NCBI GenBank assembly: GCA_029339195.1 | Contig: JAPTJF010000057.1 | Span: 147,826 to 211,825 of the forward strand | Origin: Micractinium sp. NFX-FRZ | Lineage: Eukaryota; Chlorophyta; Trebouxiophyceae; Chlorellales; Chlorellaceae | Length of the DNA stretch: 64,000 nt | Direction of reading: 5' to 3' | Position numbers and translations under genes: made by a program | The notes under the pieces: model-generated | What the model was told of the DNA's origin: nothing | The model's database searches: none | Seen by the model: only the letters and a program-made list of their open reading frames with translations | Shown: piece by piece, positions 46,420-58,894 of the stretch | Position numbering within the stretch: position 1 is the stretch's first letter | Layout: every line of letters begins with the position of its first letter

Positions 46420-47559
46420 CTACTTGAGGGTGGCCAGGCGCGAGAGCATGACCAGCAGGCCGGGGAGGCCCATTTGCAGCAGGTTGAGGCGTGCGGCGTT
46501 GGAGGACTTTGCAAAGAGGGAGAGGCCAAAGCCGATGAGGGAGAGGAAGGAGAGGCGGGAGGAGAGGAATCCGTGCCAGTGGTAGGGGGAGAGGGAGAAG
46601 AAGGCCGCAAAGAACTCGCGCGTCTCAGCCAGGTCGAGCTTCAACAGCACCTGCGGGGGGCAGGGGAGGGGAGGGCAAGCGGGGGCCCCACCGGGGATGG
46701 TGCTTGGTGAGTGCCCGCCCTGTGAGATGAGAACGCATGACCTGCCTCTGCGACCCGGCTGCATTGATGCGTGGCGACAGCACAGTAAGGGCCTCGGCTG
46801 CCGTGGCAGAACCCAACCCAGCCCCACCCGACCTCGTGCCATGCGAGGAGAGCACTCCCCGACCCAACTCCCATCACAGCGGGGCCGCCCCCCCGCCCCG
46901 TCACAGCACCGCCCTGCCAGCCCGGCCCGGCCCGGCCTCACCTCCATTCCAAACTCGAAGAACTCGCGCTGCCGCAGGCGCTGCACCGGCCACATGGCGG
47001 CCCACACCGCCGCCGCCATGGCATCCGCCTCGGCCTCGCTGCGGGGGGCGCGCCCCAGGTGGGCATCCCTGGCCCGGTCGCTCACTGCGGGGGGGAGGGG
47101 GCAGGGGGGGAGGGGGCACGGTGACGGCGGGAAGGAGGGCGGAGGAGGGAAAGGTGGAGGGGAGAGAGGGCCACAGGCGGGGGTACGGACGCTGACCTGC
47201 AACAGGGCTGCCACCACCCCTGCCATCACTTGATCCCATCATCCGCACCCCTCTCCCACTCTCGCCCACCCCCGCAGCCACCACCCTCTCGACCAGAGCT
47301 GGTCCACCTTTGCATCACTTCCCACCACAGCCACAGCCCCCCGCCTGTGTACCGCCCTCCCCTTGTGTAAACACCTGATGATGTCAACAGCTGGCCACAA
47401 GGGGCATCTTCCGCCAGCTTCCTGCTCCACTGTTCCTGCCCCACCCTCCTCCCTCTCCCTCCAGTGCCGTCACACACAGATCCTTTAACATGGACCGTGT
47501 CTGCACCCAGCTCCCTCCCGCCCGTCCTTCTCCCCTCCCCCCCTCCTCCTTCCCATCCC

Positions 47560-47597
<38 letters not shown>

Positions 47598-50500
47598 CCG
47601 ATCCCCCAGCCAGCCAGCCATGCTCACCCGACGACAGCTGCTCAATGATGGCATCCGCCACCAGCGGCGCCGCCCCCAGCACGCGCGACACCATGTAGCC
47701 AGTGGAGGGGTGCACCATGCCCGCGGTGCCTCCCACGCCAATCACGCGCTGCGGCCGCGCGGGCAGGCAGCCGCCCATGGGGATGGCACAGAACTCCTCG
47801 TCCTCGACAGACAGCACCTGGGGGGTGCGGTGTTGAAGGGTGAAGAGGTGGTAAAGAGGGAGGGCGGGTTGGGAGGGAGGCAGGGTTGTTGTTGTGTGGG
47901 GGGGGAGGGCGGGGTGGCGGCACCCCGCCTGCTGTCCTGCGAACAACTGCAGCAGTCGCGGCCCACCCCTGAGGCCCACATCCTGCGTGCACTTCCCTTG
48001 AGCGCAGCCTAGCAGAGGCAATCTACTATGCAAGCAAGCAACGCTGATGCACCCCAGCAGATCGGGCCGGTCGCCCACATCCTGCTGCACACGCTTGCGT
48101 GCCGTCACTTGACGACTGCACGCTGCCGCCGCCTCCCCAGGGCCAGCCCCATCGCATTCAGTGCAGGCGCCCCACCTTGAGCCCCAGGTGCTGCATGCGC
48201 TTCTCCAGGCGCAGCTTGAGCTCGGGGAAGGGGATGATGGGGCGCGCCACCAGCGACGTCTCCTCCAGGAACACGCGGGTGGGGGAGAAGGGCATGGCGT
48301 ACAAAAAAGTGGGCAGCCTGCGGGGGGGTGGAGTGGGAGGGGGGGGCACAACACAATGTGCGGGGTGGGGGGGTGTGAGGGCACGTACAAGGGCATGGCG
48401 CACACACAGGTGGGCAGCTGGGGTGCAAAAGCGGCGCACCCACTCTGCTCTTCTATTTTGGCAAGCACACCGTGTTTCGGCTTGTCCTTGTTGTTGAGGA
48501 AGGGGTTATGGGTACCCATCCCTGGCAAGTCTTGTTTGGTTTGACAGCCAATGAATCACATCACTTCACAGCTCACTCTGCGTTGCGCTGCTTGATGTCT
48601 GGGTAGGGGGTCAGGTGGTCGTCCCGCCAGTCCATGAACAGCATGGTGCCCACGTCAAAGGGGTGCGACTCCACCTCCACAGTGATGCCATAAGCGCCCT
48701 GGTAGCCTGCATGGGGTGGGGAAGTGCGGGGGGGGAGGCAGGCAGGCGCGTCACGCACCCAGGTTGACGGGCAGAGCCAACCAGCAAGAGCAGACGGCAA
48801 GGGGTGCAGAGGGCAGGCAGAGGAGTATGGAACACAGAAACAACCAGCGCCTTGCCTGGGGGTTGGGATGCCCTGCCCTGCCCCACCAGCTTGCAGCTTG
48901 CCCACCACCGCAGCAGCACACCCGTCCGGCAGGAGCGCCTCGTTACCAAACACACACAGGGGGCGTTGAGGGGCGCAGCACCAGCGCCAGCTCACCCACC
49001 CACAGATAGGGGTTACCGTATCGGTAAAACCTAACTCACCCGGGTTGAATGCCTTGTCAAACTCCACCAGCTTGCGGCTGTGCCCCGTGGCATCCACAAC
49101 CATCGACCCGCTGACGCCCAGGCCGCCCTCGCACTGCACCGTGGACCGGCCGCCGCCGTGGCTCACGCCCTGCGCCTGCGGGGCAGGGAGGGGAGCAGGC
49201 AGTGCATGGCAGCGTGAGTGGCTGGCAACTTGAACCTCGCCTGTTCCGCCTCTCAAAGCGCCTCGCCACGCCCTCAAAGCCCCTCCCCTCCCCCTCCGTA
49301 TTCCCGTCCTCCTGCCTGCCTGCCGTATTGTCTCATCCCCCAGACCTGAAGCAAGCGCCCCACACCCAAGGGCCCACCTTGCTCTGGTTACGTTACGGCC
49401 CCCACGCATCCCAGCCACCCCTGCCTTGCTCTGGTGGAAGAGCACCCTGAAAACCCTCTCCCCACCCCCCACCTTGCTGCGGTGGAAGAGCACCCCTGAA
49501 CTTCTCCTCCCGCCGGCACTCACCTTGCTCTGGTGGAAGAGCACCCCCGAGGCGATGCACCGCTCCAGCAGGCGGCGCTTCAGCTTGGGGCGGTCGACGC
49601 GCCCATAGGGGCGGGACAGGTACCTGCAGCACAAAACACAATTGCCACACCAAACGAGGCTGAGAGAGGGGAGGATGAAGCATCCGAGTGGGGGCAGGCT
49701 GCGCACGGTATAGGGCGGGACAGGTGCCTGCAGCGCCATGCATGGCATATGGTGTTGGCTTGCAGAGGTGAGGCGGTTCAGCTGGGTGAGGGTGGGGCGC
49801 CCTCCGTGCTGGCGCTGCACCCCCCTCCCGCGCCTTCGACCCAGCACCCAGCACCCACCCATCTCTGCCCAGCACCACACCACCCAGCACGCACCACCCT
49901 GCAACTCATTCCATGCCCTACCGGCATGTAACCACCCCTGGCTGCCCCTGGCTGCCCAGCCTCCTCACCGCGCCCCCTCCTTGCTGCTGTCCAGGTGCAC
50001 CAGCGCCTTGTCCCACGTCACGTCCAGGCAGTCTGCCAGCCCCATCATCTCAAACTCGTCGATCCACACCCCAAAGTTGTTCACCCAGGGGGCGCGCGGG
50101 TTGGGGTCCACAATCAGCACCTGCCGTGGGATGGTGGGAGGTGGGAAGAAGGAGGCGAGAGGGTGGACGGCAGGAGTGAGGAGTGCGCCCTGGGGTGTGT
50201 GGGTCAACAACCAACACTTGCAGTGGGAGGGGATGAGGGTGGATGTCAGGTAGAGTGAGGAATGCGTGCTGTGCAGAAGTGGCGACGTGGAAGTGGCCAG
50301 GGGCTAGAGGTGCTAGGCACAGGTCGGCAGTCATGCTATGCAGCGAGCAGGCCGGCAACAACCACAGCGCACACGGCACCGCACCACAGCTGCGGCCAGC
50401 GCCGCACGCAGCCGCACACGCAGGCAGCCAGGCACTGCTGCATCAACCCATCGCCCCGCCAGCACCCACCACTGCACCGCCACCAAGTTATCACGCCCCT

Positions 50501-51000
50501 CACTCCCTGGCTGTGTCGTTCAGTCTAGCCAGCCATTACGACTTCATGCAGGAAAGGAGGCAGCAGCACACCTGGAAGCCCGCCTGCGCGATGCGGTCGG
50601 CGACAGCCAGGCCAGAGGGCCCCGATCCCACCACCACCACATCGAACACTCGCTGCTCCGAAGGATCATACAGCGGCAGCTCGATGTCCGGAAACAGCAC
50701 TTTTGCCACGCTGAGAGGCGCTGAGCGGTCAAAGGCGGGGCCGCGCCCGCCGGGCCCCTGCGGCAGCACCGGCGTCGACGGCGGCGCCTCAGCGGTCAAG
50801 CCCGACTGGGCGGCCACCCGCAGGCGCTGCTGCTGCTGTCGCCGCTGCTGCCGGGCTGCCCTTTGCCACAGAGGCGGCGCGCTGCCGGCTGCAAAGCAGC
50901 CCCTGCTGCTGTTGCCGCTGCTGCTGCCTGCGCCACGCCCACTGGCGGTGGGAGCGGATAGCCCGGTGCCGACGGCCGTCCGGAGAGCCATTGTTGCCAT
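46420..51000 (-). CDS. LCYB: Lycopene beta-cyclase, plastid
   Basis: Nine exons join in phase: 51000-50572, 50120-49969, 49623-49524, 49175-49040, 48706-48577, 48317-48176, 47817-47628, 47084-46942, 46650-46420 (1653 nt, 550 aa). The N-terminal 80 or so residues, rich in Ser, Arg and Gln, look like a transit peptide. The FAD-binding Rossmann motif is DVVVVGSGPSGLAVADRIA. Family blocks follow in order: NNFGVWIDEFEMMGLADCLD, YGRVDRPKLKRRLLERC, DATGHSRKLVEF, MDWRDDHL, PTFLYAMPFSPTRVFLEETS, IPMGGCLP and GGTAGMVHPSTGYMVSRVL. FLEETSLVARP and the lack of epsilon-type features favour the beta enzyme, which closes both ends of lycopene to give beta-carotene. The hydrophobic C-terminus fits membrane association. 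The start is the first ATG (MATMALRT). Confidence 0.93.
47562..47595. repeat. (CA)17 microsatellite in an LCYB intron
   Basis: A perfect CA/TG dinucleotide run between LCYB exons 7 and 8, about 30 bp from the exon 7 donor on the minus strand. Confidence 0.97.
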
Positions 51001-51492
51001 GGCTGTTGCCCCTGCTGCCAATGCGCCAACCACTGAGCCAAACCAGCCTCAGCCCACTGCGCTCCTGGCGTAATTGGCAGGCAACAAGCTGCCGTTCAGG
51101 GGGCAGACGGCAAAGGCGACTTCTAGTCGATTTCTGCTGCCGATGATGGCCCACGAGCAGATGCACAAATCAGGTGCTGGCACCACCTGGCGAAATGGGT
51201 ACCGCAGCTTCTGGCGTTCTGGCAAGCCCCCAGGCTGCTTTGAGCATTTCATCAAGGCATCAGCAGGTGCGGTGGCTCCTCAATTGGCATGTGGGGGCAG
51301 GGAGGTCCCGAACCTGCCGCCGGAGCGCAGCTGGGGGTCGCTCTTCGCTTGTAAACCAACTTCGCGGTTTATAGATGGGCTGTGTCGATGATAGGATCGG
51401 ATGGCTCGTCAACCCACACCCCACGCCACTCCCTGCATACCCGCTGCAGGCCCCAGCGCTTCCCCAGGGGCGCCCAGCCAGCGCCCACACAC
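51001..51492. promoter_or_regulatory. Divergent upstream region of LCYB and a small membrane-protein gene
   Basis: About 490 bp between divergent ATGs. It is less GC-rich than its flanks around 51120-51370. No definite motif was seen; function is inferred from layout. Confidence 0.4.
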
Positions 51493-51768
51493 ATGGTGGT
51501 GGAGGAGCCCCCCACGCCCGCGCACCTGCGGCTCAAGGCGGGCACAGCGGTGGTGACGGTGGCGCTCACCGTCGGCCTGCTGCTCTGGGACTGGGACAGC
51601 ACCAGCGGGCACGGCCACCCAACCGTGTTCAGTAGCGTGCGCCCCGCCATCAAAGCTACTCTCAACCGCCTCTACGGGCGCGACGGGGCGGCTGCAGCGC
51701 AGCAGCAGCAGCAGCAGCAACAGCGGCAGCAGCACGAGAGTGGAACCGGCAGCGCCAGCGCCAGCTGA
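51493..51768 (+). CDS. Small single-pass membrane protein, function unknown
   Basis: A single-exon frame of 91 aa from an ATG (MVVEEPPTPAHLRLK). A hydrophobic segment, TAVVTVALTVGLLLW, at about residues 18-32 could span a membrane. It is followed by VFSSVRPAIKATLNRLYGRD and a Gln/Ser tail from a CAG run. The pattern of short N-terminus, one helix and basic amphipathic stretch is like small organelle membrane subunits, but no family was recognised. It lies 66 bp before the start of the CUE/Smr gene on the same strand, so it could instead be mis-modelled 5' sequence of that gene. Confidence 0.45.
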   Translation: MVVEEPPTPAHLRLKAGTAVVTVALTVGLLLWDWDSTSGHGHPTVFSSVRPAIKATLNRLYGRDGAAAAQQQQQQQQRQQHESGTGSASAS

Positions 51769-51834
51769 CGTCACACTGGGCCCAGCGCCGCTTGTAACCG
51801 CTGCCGCAGCCCTCCCGCACAGCGCTGCTGCAGC

Positions 51835-54248
51835 ATGGCGGCTGCAGAGACCATATGCGCTGCATTCGTAGCCCACGCCTTTGCTGGAGCTGACGACGCG
51901 GTGAAGCAGTATGCCTGCCAGTGAGTCGCTGCTTGGCCGGATGGTGCAGCAACCTATGTGCACAGCTGCCTGCCTGCCTGCCTGCCGTGCAGCCCAACAG
52001 CCCACATCAGCCGCCCTGCCCGCCCATTGCCACCACCACCCACGCAGGTCGCTGCTGGCAGCAGTGGAGGAGGGGGACCCGCTGGCTGACCAGGTTGAAG
52101 TGCTCCGAGACTTCCTGCCCAGCCCCTGCACCCCGCAAGCCCTGGAAGAGGGCCTCTGTCAGCTTGAGCGCGCTCTGCAGCAGCAACAGGTGCAGCAAAA
52201 CTTTGCCTGGCTGCAGGTAGAGCAGCAGCGGTCAGGAGAGGATGCACGTGTAGGCGCAGCAGGTGGCGCAGCAGCAGCGGTGGGGGCAGCAGTGGCGCAG
52301 CCCCCGCGCCCACCGGCGCAGGCGGCAGGGGCTGTGGGGGGGCAGCAGCCGTCGGCGGGCATGGGCAGCGTGCGCAGCAGCGGGCTGAGCGTAGCAGCAG
52401 CAGAGTTCAAGCCTGGTGGAGTGGCTGCCACTGCGCTAGCTGCTGGGCTGGGCTCGCTGCAGTTGGGCGGAAGCGCTGCTGGCAGCGGGGCTGGCACAGC
52501 ATCTGCTGGATGGGGCAGGGGAGCTGATGGTCGCACAGCAGATGAGTGGTGGTCAGAGGCGGAAGTCGAGGAGGAGGAGGGGGCACGCATCCAGCAAGGC
52601 TACAGCACGAGAGCACCCTCCGGCAGCGGCCAGTGGGCAGCGGCGGCGGCGGCGGCAGAGGCTCAAGCGGCGGCAGGCGGCGGGCTGGCCGCAGGCGGCG
52701 CGGCGGCCCAGGCTGCCTTCCTGTCTGTGCTTGCCGAGCAGTTCCCTCTCTTTTCAGCGGATGCTTTGAGGCAGCTGTTTCTGGAGCAGGGGAGCGACCT
52801 GGCAGCTACGATCCAGACGCTGTGCAGCCTAGAAGCTGAGCTGGAGGGGCAGCAGCAGGCGGGCGGCTGGGCGCACGGCAGCGGCAGCACACTGGGCAGC
52901 CCACCCGTCCAGGTGCGTCTGTAGCTGCATTGTGTCGCACATGCCGTGTCTTTTGATACATTGGTAGGGCTGATCTACTAGACTGCGCCGCCAGCTCGTG
53001 CCATTGGTGCGGCGCCAGCGGTGGTGCTTCTGAGCGTGCCCACCTCACCTGCCGTCACACACCAACCCGTGCATGTCCTCCCTGCTTGCTTGGCTGCAGA
53101 CCGGGCCTTCTTTCACCGAGGAGGACTTCCCCTCACTGGGGGGACCCAGCGGCAGCAGCAGCACCCCAGCCGGCAGAAGCAGCAACACCAGCGCAGGGCA
53201 GTACGCCAGCAGGGCGGCCGCAGCGGCCCACCTGCCAGCTGAGCCCGCACGCCGCGGCACCTTGACCCGTCCCTCGCGCCGTGCAGAGGGCGAGGCGCCG
53301 CCTGCGCTGGCAGCACAACAGCGCGGCCCGCAGCCGGGGGCTGGGCCAGCCCCGATCTGGCAGCAGGAGGAGGGGGTTGCTCGCTATGCCACAGGGCAGG
53401 CGTTGGCGGAGGAGTACGCATTGCTGCGTGCAGATGCGCGTGATCACGCCCGCCTGCGCAATGCGCTGTTTCAGCAGGTGCGGATGGGGGTGCTGCTGTG
53501 CAATTGAATATATTGTAGGATGTGTCTCGCTGCTAGCTGGCGCAGCTTTGGAGTGTGTGATTGGAGTTGTAGAGGTAAGTCGCACACGTGTGCCATTGGC
53601 GTGCACATGCAGTGTATTCATGCAGCAAATGGCAATTATCTGCTGCCCACATGCACCCCATGCGTGGTTGAACAGGCTTGAAACTCTGCGGTACCAACGT
53701 ATTGGATTACGTTGCACTCTGTGTACATGCACCCGTGCTCCTAAACTGAACGCCTAATTTCCCCCGCTTGGCGCCCGCCTCCTTCACCTCACGTCCTGCA
53801 GGCCACCCAGGCCTACTTGGCAGGCGACCGCCGCCTAGCAAAGGAGCTGGGCAGGCAGGGGCGGTGGCACAACGAGCAGATGCACGCTGCGCACGCTGCG
53901 GCGGCGGAGCAGCTGTTTGCGCAGCGCAACCGCGGGCTGACCGCCCCACCCGGCAGTGCGCCTGGCAGCGGCAGTGCTCGCGGCAGCAACAGCCACGGTG
54001 TTCAGACAGTCGATCTGCATGGGCTGCATGTGAGCGAGGCACTGGGCTGTGTGGACGACTTGCTCGAGACGATGATGAGTCAGCGCCAGGCTGGCAGCGG
54101 TGGGCAGCGCCGCCTGCAGCTAGTGGTAGGGGAGGGCAAGCATGCGCGGGCGCCCGCGCGGCTGCCGGTCAGCGTGAAGCGCCATTTGGATGCCCGGGGG
54201 GTGGCCTGGACTGAACCCTACGCTGGGCTGCTAGAAATCCGGCTGTGA
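51835..54248 (+). CDS. CUE / DUF1771 / Smr domain protein (CID5-7-like)
   Basis: Four exons join in phase: 51835-51920, 52048-52912, 53100-53477, 53802-54248 (1776 nt, 591 aa). Residues about 252-296 (FLSVLAEQFPLFSADALRQL and on) form a CUE-like ubiquitin-binding helix bundle. FTEEDFPSLGG at about 322 resembles the short motif seen in plant CID/Smr proteins. Residues about 412-489 match DUF1771 (RADARDHARLRNALFQQATQ, then AKELGRQGRWHNEQMHAAH). The C-terminus is an Smr domain with VDLHGLHVSEAL and a GEGKH loop, close to the HGL and GxGxH signatures of MutS2-type Smr endonucleases. In plants and animals such proteins bind poly(A)-binding protein or act in RNA metabolism. The same role here is inferred. 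Confidence 0.85.
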
Positions 54249-54363
54249 AGCCAGCCACCCCACTTGGCCACAAAGCTGCTGCCGCCAGCCTGCCCGTGTG
54301 CCTGGTACTTTTGACCCATTGCTGGAACCATACATTTTCTTGCTTGACTTACAGTTCTGAGAT

Positions 54364-54368
54364 TGTAA
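54364..54368 (+). terminator. TGTAA poly(A) signal for the Smr gene
   Basis: TGTAA is 116 nt past the stop at 54248. Confidence 0.5.
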
Positions 54369-54796
54369 TACTGTCCCCTGCCAGCGCACCACATGATGCG
54401 GGTGCACACTTGCTTTCGGGCGGTGGCGGTGAGGTGGCGCCGCTGTGGCGGGGACCACCTGCACCTTGGCCTCCGATGCTGCTGCATGCTTTGCTGTGCG
54501 CTTTGCGTCGGATTCACAGCAGCGAAGCGGTGCCGAGCACAGCGCGGCTTCCCAACCGCGAGGTGAGCGCCGCCCCTCCCGGTCTATGAGCCAGGTTGCC
54601 TTGCGAATGTATGAGTATGCGCAGCAATTCCGGTTCAGCGACCTGCGCGTCCGCCGCCGCTCGTGGGCCTCACCGCCGCTGCTGTCTGTGTCCGCCACTG
54701 CCCACGCTCTCAACGATGCCGGCCCTCTTTTGCGCAGCAGATGAGCGCAAACCGGTGCTGACCTGCCACCTTATCAGCAATTGGCTCTGCCATTAG
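54369..54796. other. Intergenic upstream of the Plus3 gene
   Basis: No exon recognised. It should hold the promoter and 5' UTR of the gene starting at 54797. Confidence 0.45.
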
Positions 54797-57619
54797 ATGA
54801 GCACAAAGTATGACCTGAAGATGATCAAGAGGCTGCCGCTAGGAGCCCTGCATCCCGCCGCGCCCGGCGCCGACACAACCGCGCATGCACGCGCAGCTGA
54901 CACTCCCGCCCTCCTCTCTCGCCAAAATGTGCGGCTCACGTTGGCAACGCGCAGCCAGGTGTCCACGCTGAGTCAGGTGGAGCTGGCACTGCTGGGTGAG
55001 CTGCTGGGAAGGGTCCGGGGCGGGGGCTTGAGTTGGGTGCACGAGGCCATGCTGTGTTAGCACCTGCCTGCATGCCACCTGCCTGCCTGCATGCTCTATG
55101 CTGCACGATGGACGCCCCTCCTTCCGCACACAGTACTACCCAGGCATTAACCTGTGCTTGATATTCCCCTCCGCTGCGCAGAGGCAGCAAGGGAGCAGAA
55201 GCAGAAGCAGAAGCAGCCTTGCTCCGTGCTGCGCGGCTGCTTTGTGCGGTTTGTGAGCCGCGGCACCTACAGGCTGGACAGGGTGGAAAGCACGCTGCTG
55301 GATGAAGGTGGCCAGCTGGCGCTGCAGCTGCAGGTGCGCACTGCTGGCGGGGGCGGCTGCCAATCAGCTGCCGGCTGGTGCTGCCGCCGCACTGCACCCT
55401 GCCTGCTATGCATCTCTGGACACCCGCTACCTGCCTTGCCAGCTCCCCCCCAGTCTGCCTTGTGTGATACCCACCTGCTATCAGCCCTGCCTGCCACCAG
55501 CCCTGCTTGCTCTCTGCCGGCCGGACTGCCCTGCTCATCTTCCTGCCCACGCCCTCCCGCGCTCCCACCCCTTTCCTCCATCACACATCCCCAGGACTGT
55601 GGCAAGAGAATCCCAGTCATGTGCCTCTCCAACTCGAGCTCTGTGGGCTCAGACACTGCATGGACGGAGTGCGGGCGGGAGGAGCTGGCAGGGCTGGCGG
55701 CCAGCATGGCGCAGCGCACACCCAGCCGCCGCGAGGTGGGGTTGCCACGCTGGGCGTGCTGTGCTGGTGTCGACATGTACAGGGCCGCACAGCCGGGCAG
55801 CAAGCCTGCTGGAGTGGGAAGGGAGGTCCCCATTGCCATGCTGGCATCCAAGTGCATGCTGCGCATGCTGTGTGCTCCTGTGTCACGCGTGTCCCGCCCG
55901 CCTCCTTCCTGCCACCCCTCGGCATGCAGCTTGCCGCCACGTGCTGCCGCCTGAGCCTGGGCTGGCTGTGGGCCTCCCAGCTGGATGCCCTCAAGGCAGC
56001 ACTGAAGCAGGACCCTGCTACCGTGGCTGCACTGCTTGATGACTGGGATGCCATCTCAGCCGTGCTGCCGTGCGTTCAGGAAGCGGTATCCCTCAACACT
56101 GCACCTGCTGCACCGGCTGCACCTGCTGCACCTGAGCCTGCACCCTCCGAGGCAGCGGCGGCACCCAAGCAGGCCGCGCCCGCTGCAGCCGCCGTCCCGG
56201 CGAAGGCACCGCTGCCCCCGCCACAGCAGCCAGCTGGGAGCAGGCAGGACAGGAAGCAGCCAGCAGCACAGGAGCAGCAGCAGGAGCAGCAGACTGTGCC
56301 ACAAAAGCAGCAGGAGTTGCCCAAGCAGCAGGCGCAACAAGCGCCAACAAAGCAGCAGCAGCAGCAGCAGCAGCAGACGCCACCCAAGCAGCAGCAGCAG
56401 CAGCAGCAGCAGCCAACATCACTGCAGGCGCAGCAGCCAGACAAGGCGCAGCGGCAGTCTCAGCGGCAGGACCCCCCCACGCCCGCTGCCAAACGGCAGC
56501 GCACCGACACAGCGCAGGGGCAGAGCACCTCCATCAATGGTGCCGACAGCGAGGCAGAACCGGGAGAGCTGGTGCAGCGGGGCCCCACACGGGTGCTGCT
56601 AGTGTCCAGGCCAAAGCGCATCGTTTCTCCAACAGCCGCAGCAGCCGCAGCAGCGGCTACAGCGGCTGCGGGCCAGCAGCAGCCTTCGCCGGCACAGCAG
56701 CAGCAGCTGTCACCAGCCAAGCCGCAGCAGCAGCCGTCGCCAGGCAAGCTGGAGCAGCACTCACCGGCAAAGCAGCAGCAGCAGCAGCAGCAGCAGTGGT
56801 CTCCAGCGCAGCCGCCGCCAGCGGGGGCCAGCGCCGCCGCCCAGCTCATGCCGCCGGGCGGCAACCTCGAGTCCCTTCTCATGCGGGCGGTGTCTGTGTG
56901 CGATGCCAAGCTGCCCCCCGGGGTGCAGGCATACCAAGTGGGGGACCTGGGCAATGCAATGAGGGGCCTGGAGAGGTGGGTGCTGCCCCCCGCTGGGCCT
57001 CCTTTCCAGCACAGCGTGCCCTTCAAATAAAGGATGCCCGCTGTCGTGGCCGGGCAACCATGCGAGCACACACGTGGATCCGCTGTCGTTCACATGGATG
57101 CCAGCATTTTCGGAGGCAGTGTGCTCAAATGGGTGCCTGCTGGGCTGCAACCTTTTGTCTGCTATAGGTAGTCTGCCTGCGCTGCCTGCGCAATTTTCGA
57201 GCATACGGTCGGCTTACCCTCTTGCCCGCCTTGAGCACGTGAGCCCTATGTTTCTGACGCTCCGGTGCGCCTCCTCGCCGCGCCTGGCGCTGGGCTGCAG
57301 GGGTTGGAAGCAGCGGCTCCAGGGCGGGGTGGGCCTGCAGGCGCTGGTGTGGGAGCTGAACAGGCGGGGGAAGCTGCGGGCAGAGAACAGGCGCACCCCC
57401 AACGGCAGCACGTCCCTCTACATCCTGGCGCCTCGGCCGCCGCACATCCTGGCGCCTCGGCCGCCGCCGCAGCAGCAGATGGCGCCGCCGCCGTCACCGG
57501 CGGGGTACCCTCCGCAGCCGCTGCAGCCACCGACTGGCTATTCCCCTCGGCCACTGCACTCACCAGCCTACCCCCCTGCACCCAACTATGGCTTTTCATA
57601 CAACTATATGATGATGTGA
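54797..57619 (+). CDS. Plus3-domain protein with Gln-rich middle and a split C-terminal domain
   Basis: Five exons join in phase: 54797-54995, 55182-55333, 55595-55735, 55930-56975, 57301-57619 (1857 nt, 618 aa). Residues about 45-165 fit a Plus3 domain, as in Rtf1 of the PAF1 complex: PCSVLRGCFVRFVSRGTYRL, GQLALQLQDCGKRIPVMCLS, then TECGREELAGLAASM. Next come a helical stretch (LDALKAALKQDPATVAALLD), long Gln/Pro/Ala repeats with SPAK/SPAQ motifs (possible kinase sites), and a C-terminal domain split by an intron: NLESLLMRAVSVCDAKLPPG...AMRGLER and WKQRLQGGVGLQALVWELNR. The last 60 residues are Pro/Tyr-rich, with ILAPRPPHILAPRPPP duplicated. A role in transcription or chromatin is inferred from Plus3. 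It is not Rtf1 itself: the domain is N-terminal and the rest differs. Confidence 0.72.
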
Positions 57620-58110
57620 TGCGTGCCCTTGCATCTACACAGCCATGCTTGCTGCTGCACCTGTCTGCCGACCGGCGGCGGCCGGTGAGTGCGCTGCCAT
57701 CCCTGCTGTCTCCACAGGCTGTGGCACAGCGCACCTATGCCTCGATATCGCTGAACACATCAATCTTTGACAGACGCGGGGAGCCGCCTGAAGAAGCCAG
57801 AACTTGGCTGCCGTGGGTCGGCGTCACCGGTCAGCCCCGCGAGCGTCGCCGGGACTCTATTCCTCAATATTTAGACAGCGAGCATCTATTTAGACAGCGA
57901 TCATCAGCAAGGCGAAGTGCCGTCGAGGTAAGCACTGGTTGCGCACTGGGCTTGCGTTTCTGCGACCTGTGGTGCTGCCCTGAACCAGTGAAGACGCGAT
58001 GCCAAAAGGGTGCTGCCGGCTAATCCGCCAGCTGCCAGCCGCCCTGCCGCCGCTGCCCCCCCGCCTGCGATGACGGTGTCCCTCCTCCGCTACTGCACCC
58101 AGGCACCAGC
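57620..58110. other. Intergenic between the Plus3 gene and its neighbour
   Basis: About 490 bp. It holds an imperfect duplication, TATTTAGACAGCGA..CAT, near 57868 and 57888. No exon was recognised. Confidence 0.45.
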
Positions 58111-58625
58111 ATGAACAGCGGCGGGCTGAAACGCAAACAGCCAGAAGAGCCGTTGTCTGCAAAGACCCCTGAGAACAGCAAGCAGGAAGTTCAGCAGCAG
58201 CAGCAGCAGCAGCTGCTGCAGCCGGCAGCCGTGGAAGCAGCGAAGGCTGCGGTGGAGGAAGACAGGAAAAAGCAGAAGCAGCAGGCAGCAGAGAAAGAGC
58301 TTGACAACCAACGGTTGCAGCAGCAGCAGGAGCCGGCAGAGCAGAGGGGGCAGCAGGAGGCGGGAGGTCAGCTTCAGCAGGCGGCAGAGGAAAGGGAGCT
58401 TAAGGGGGGAGAGCGAGAGCAGCAGGAGCAGGAAGCAATTGGCAAAGCAAGCCAGCGGCTGGCAATCAGCCCACCGAAGCAGCAGCCAGATCTCCCTAAC
58501 TCGCATCAGTATCACCAGCATCACCAGCAGCCAGCCCCGGCTGCACAGCAAGCGAAGCGTGAGCAGCGGAGGCCTCTGCCTGACCAGCAGCAAGTGTTTG
58601 GCACCACACGCCCACGCCCTCCAAT

Positions 58626-58662
<37 letters not shown>

Positions 58663-58857
58663 AGACAGCAGCAGCAGTGGATGCAGAATCCTCTGCCAGT
58701 GCAGCAGTGGCAGCAGCCGCGGCAGCACTGGCAGCAGCAGCCACCGGCACAGCACTGGCAGCAGCAGCAGCCGCCAGTGCAGCCAGGGCAGGTGTGGGAC
58801 CCACACCAGCACGCCTGGCAGCAGGCGCCGCAGCTGTGGGACCCGGCGCAGCAGGCA

Positions 58858-58894
<37 letters not shown>

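Noticed and set aside
50338..51073. Plus-strand frames over LCYB exon 1
   Set aside because: The minus strand encodes the transit peptide and FAD motif of LCYB in phase with eight further exons.
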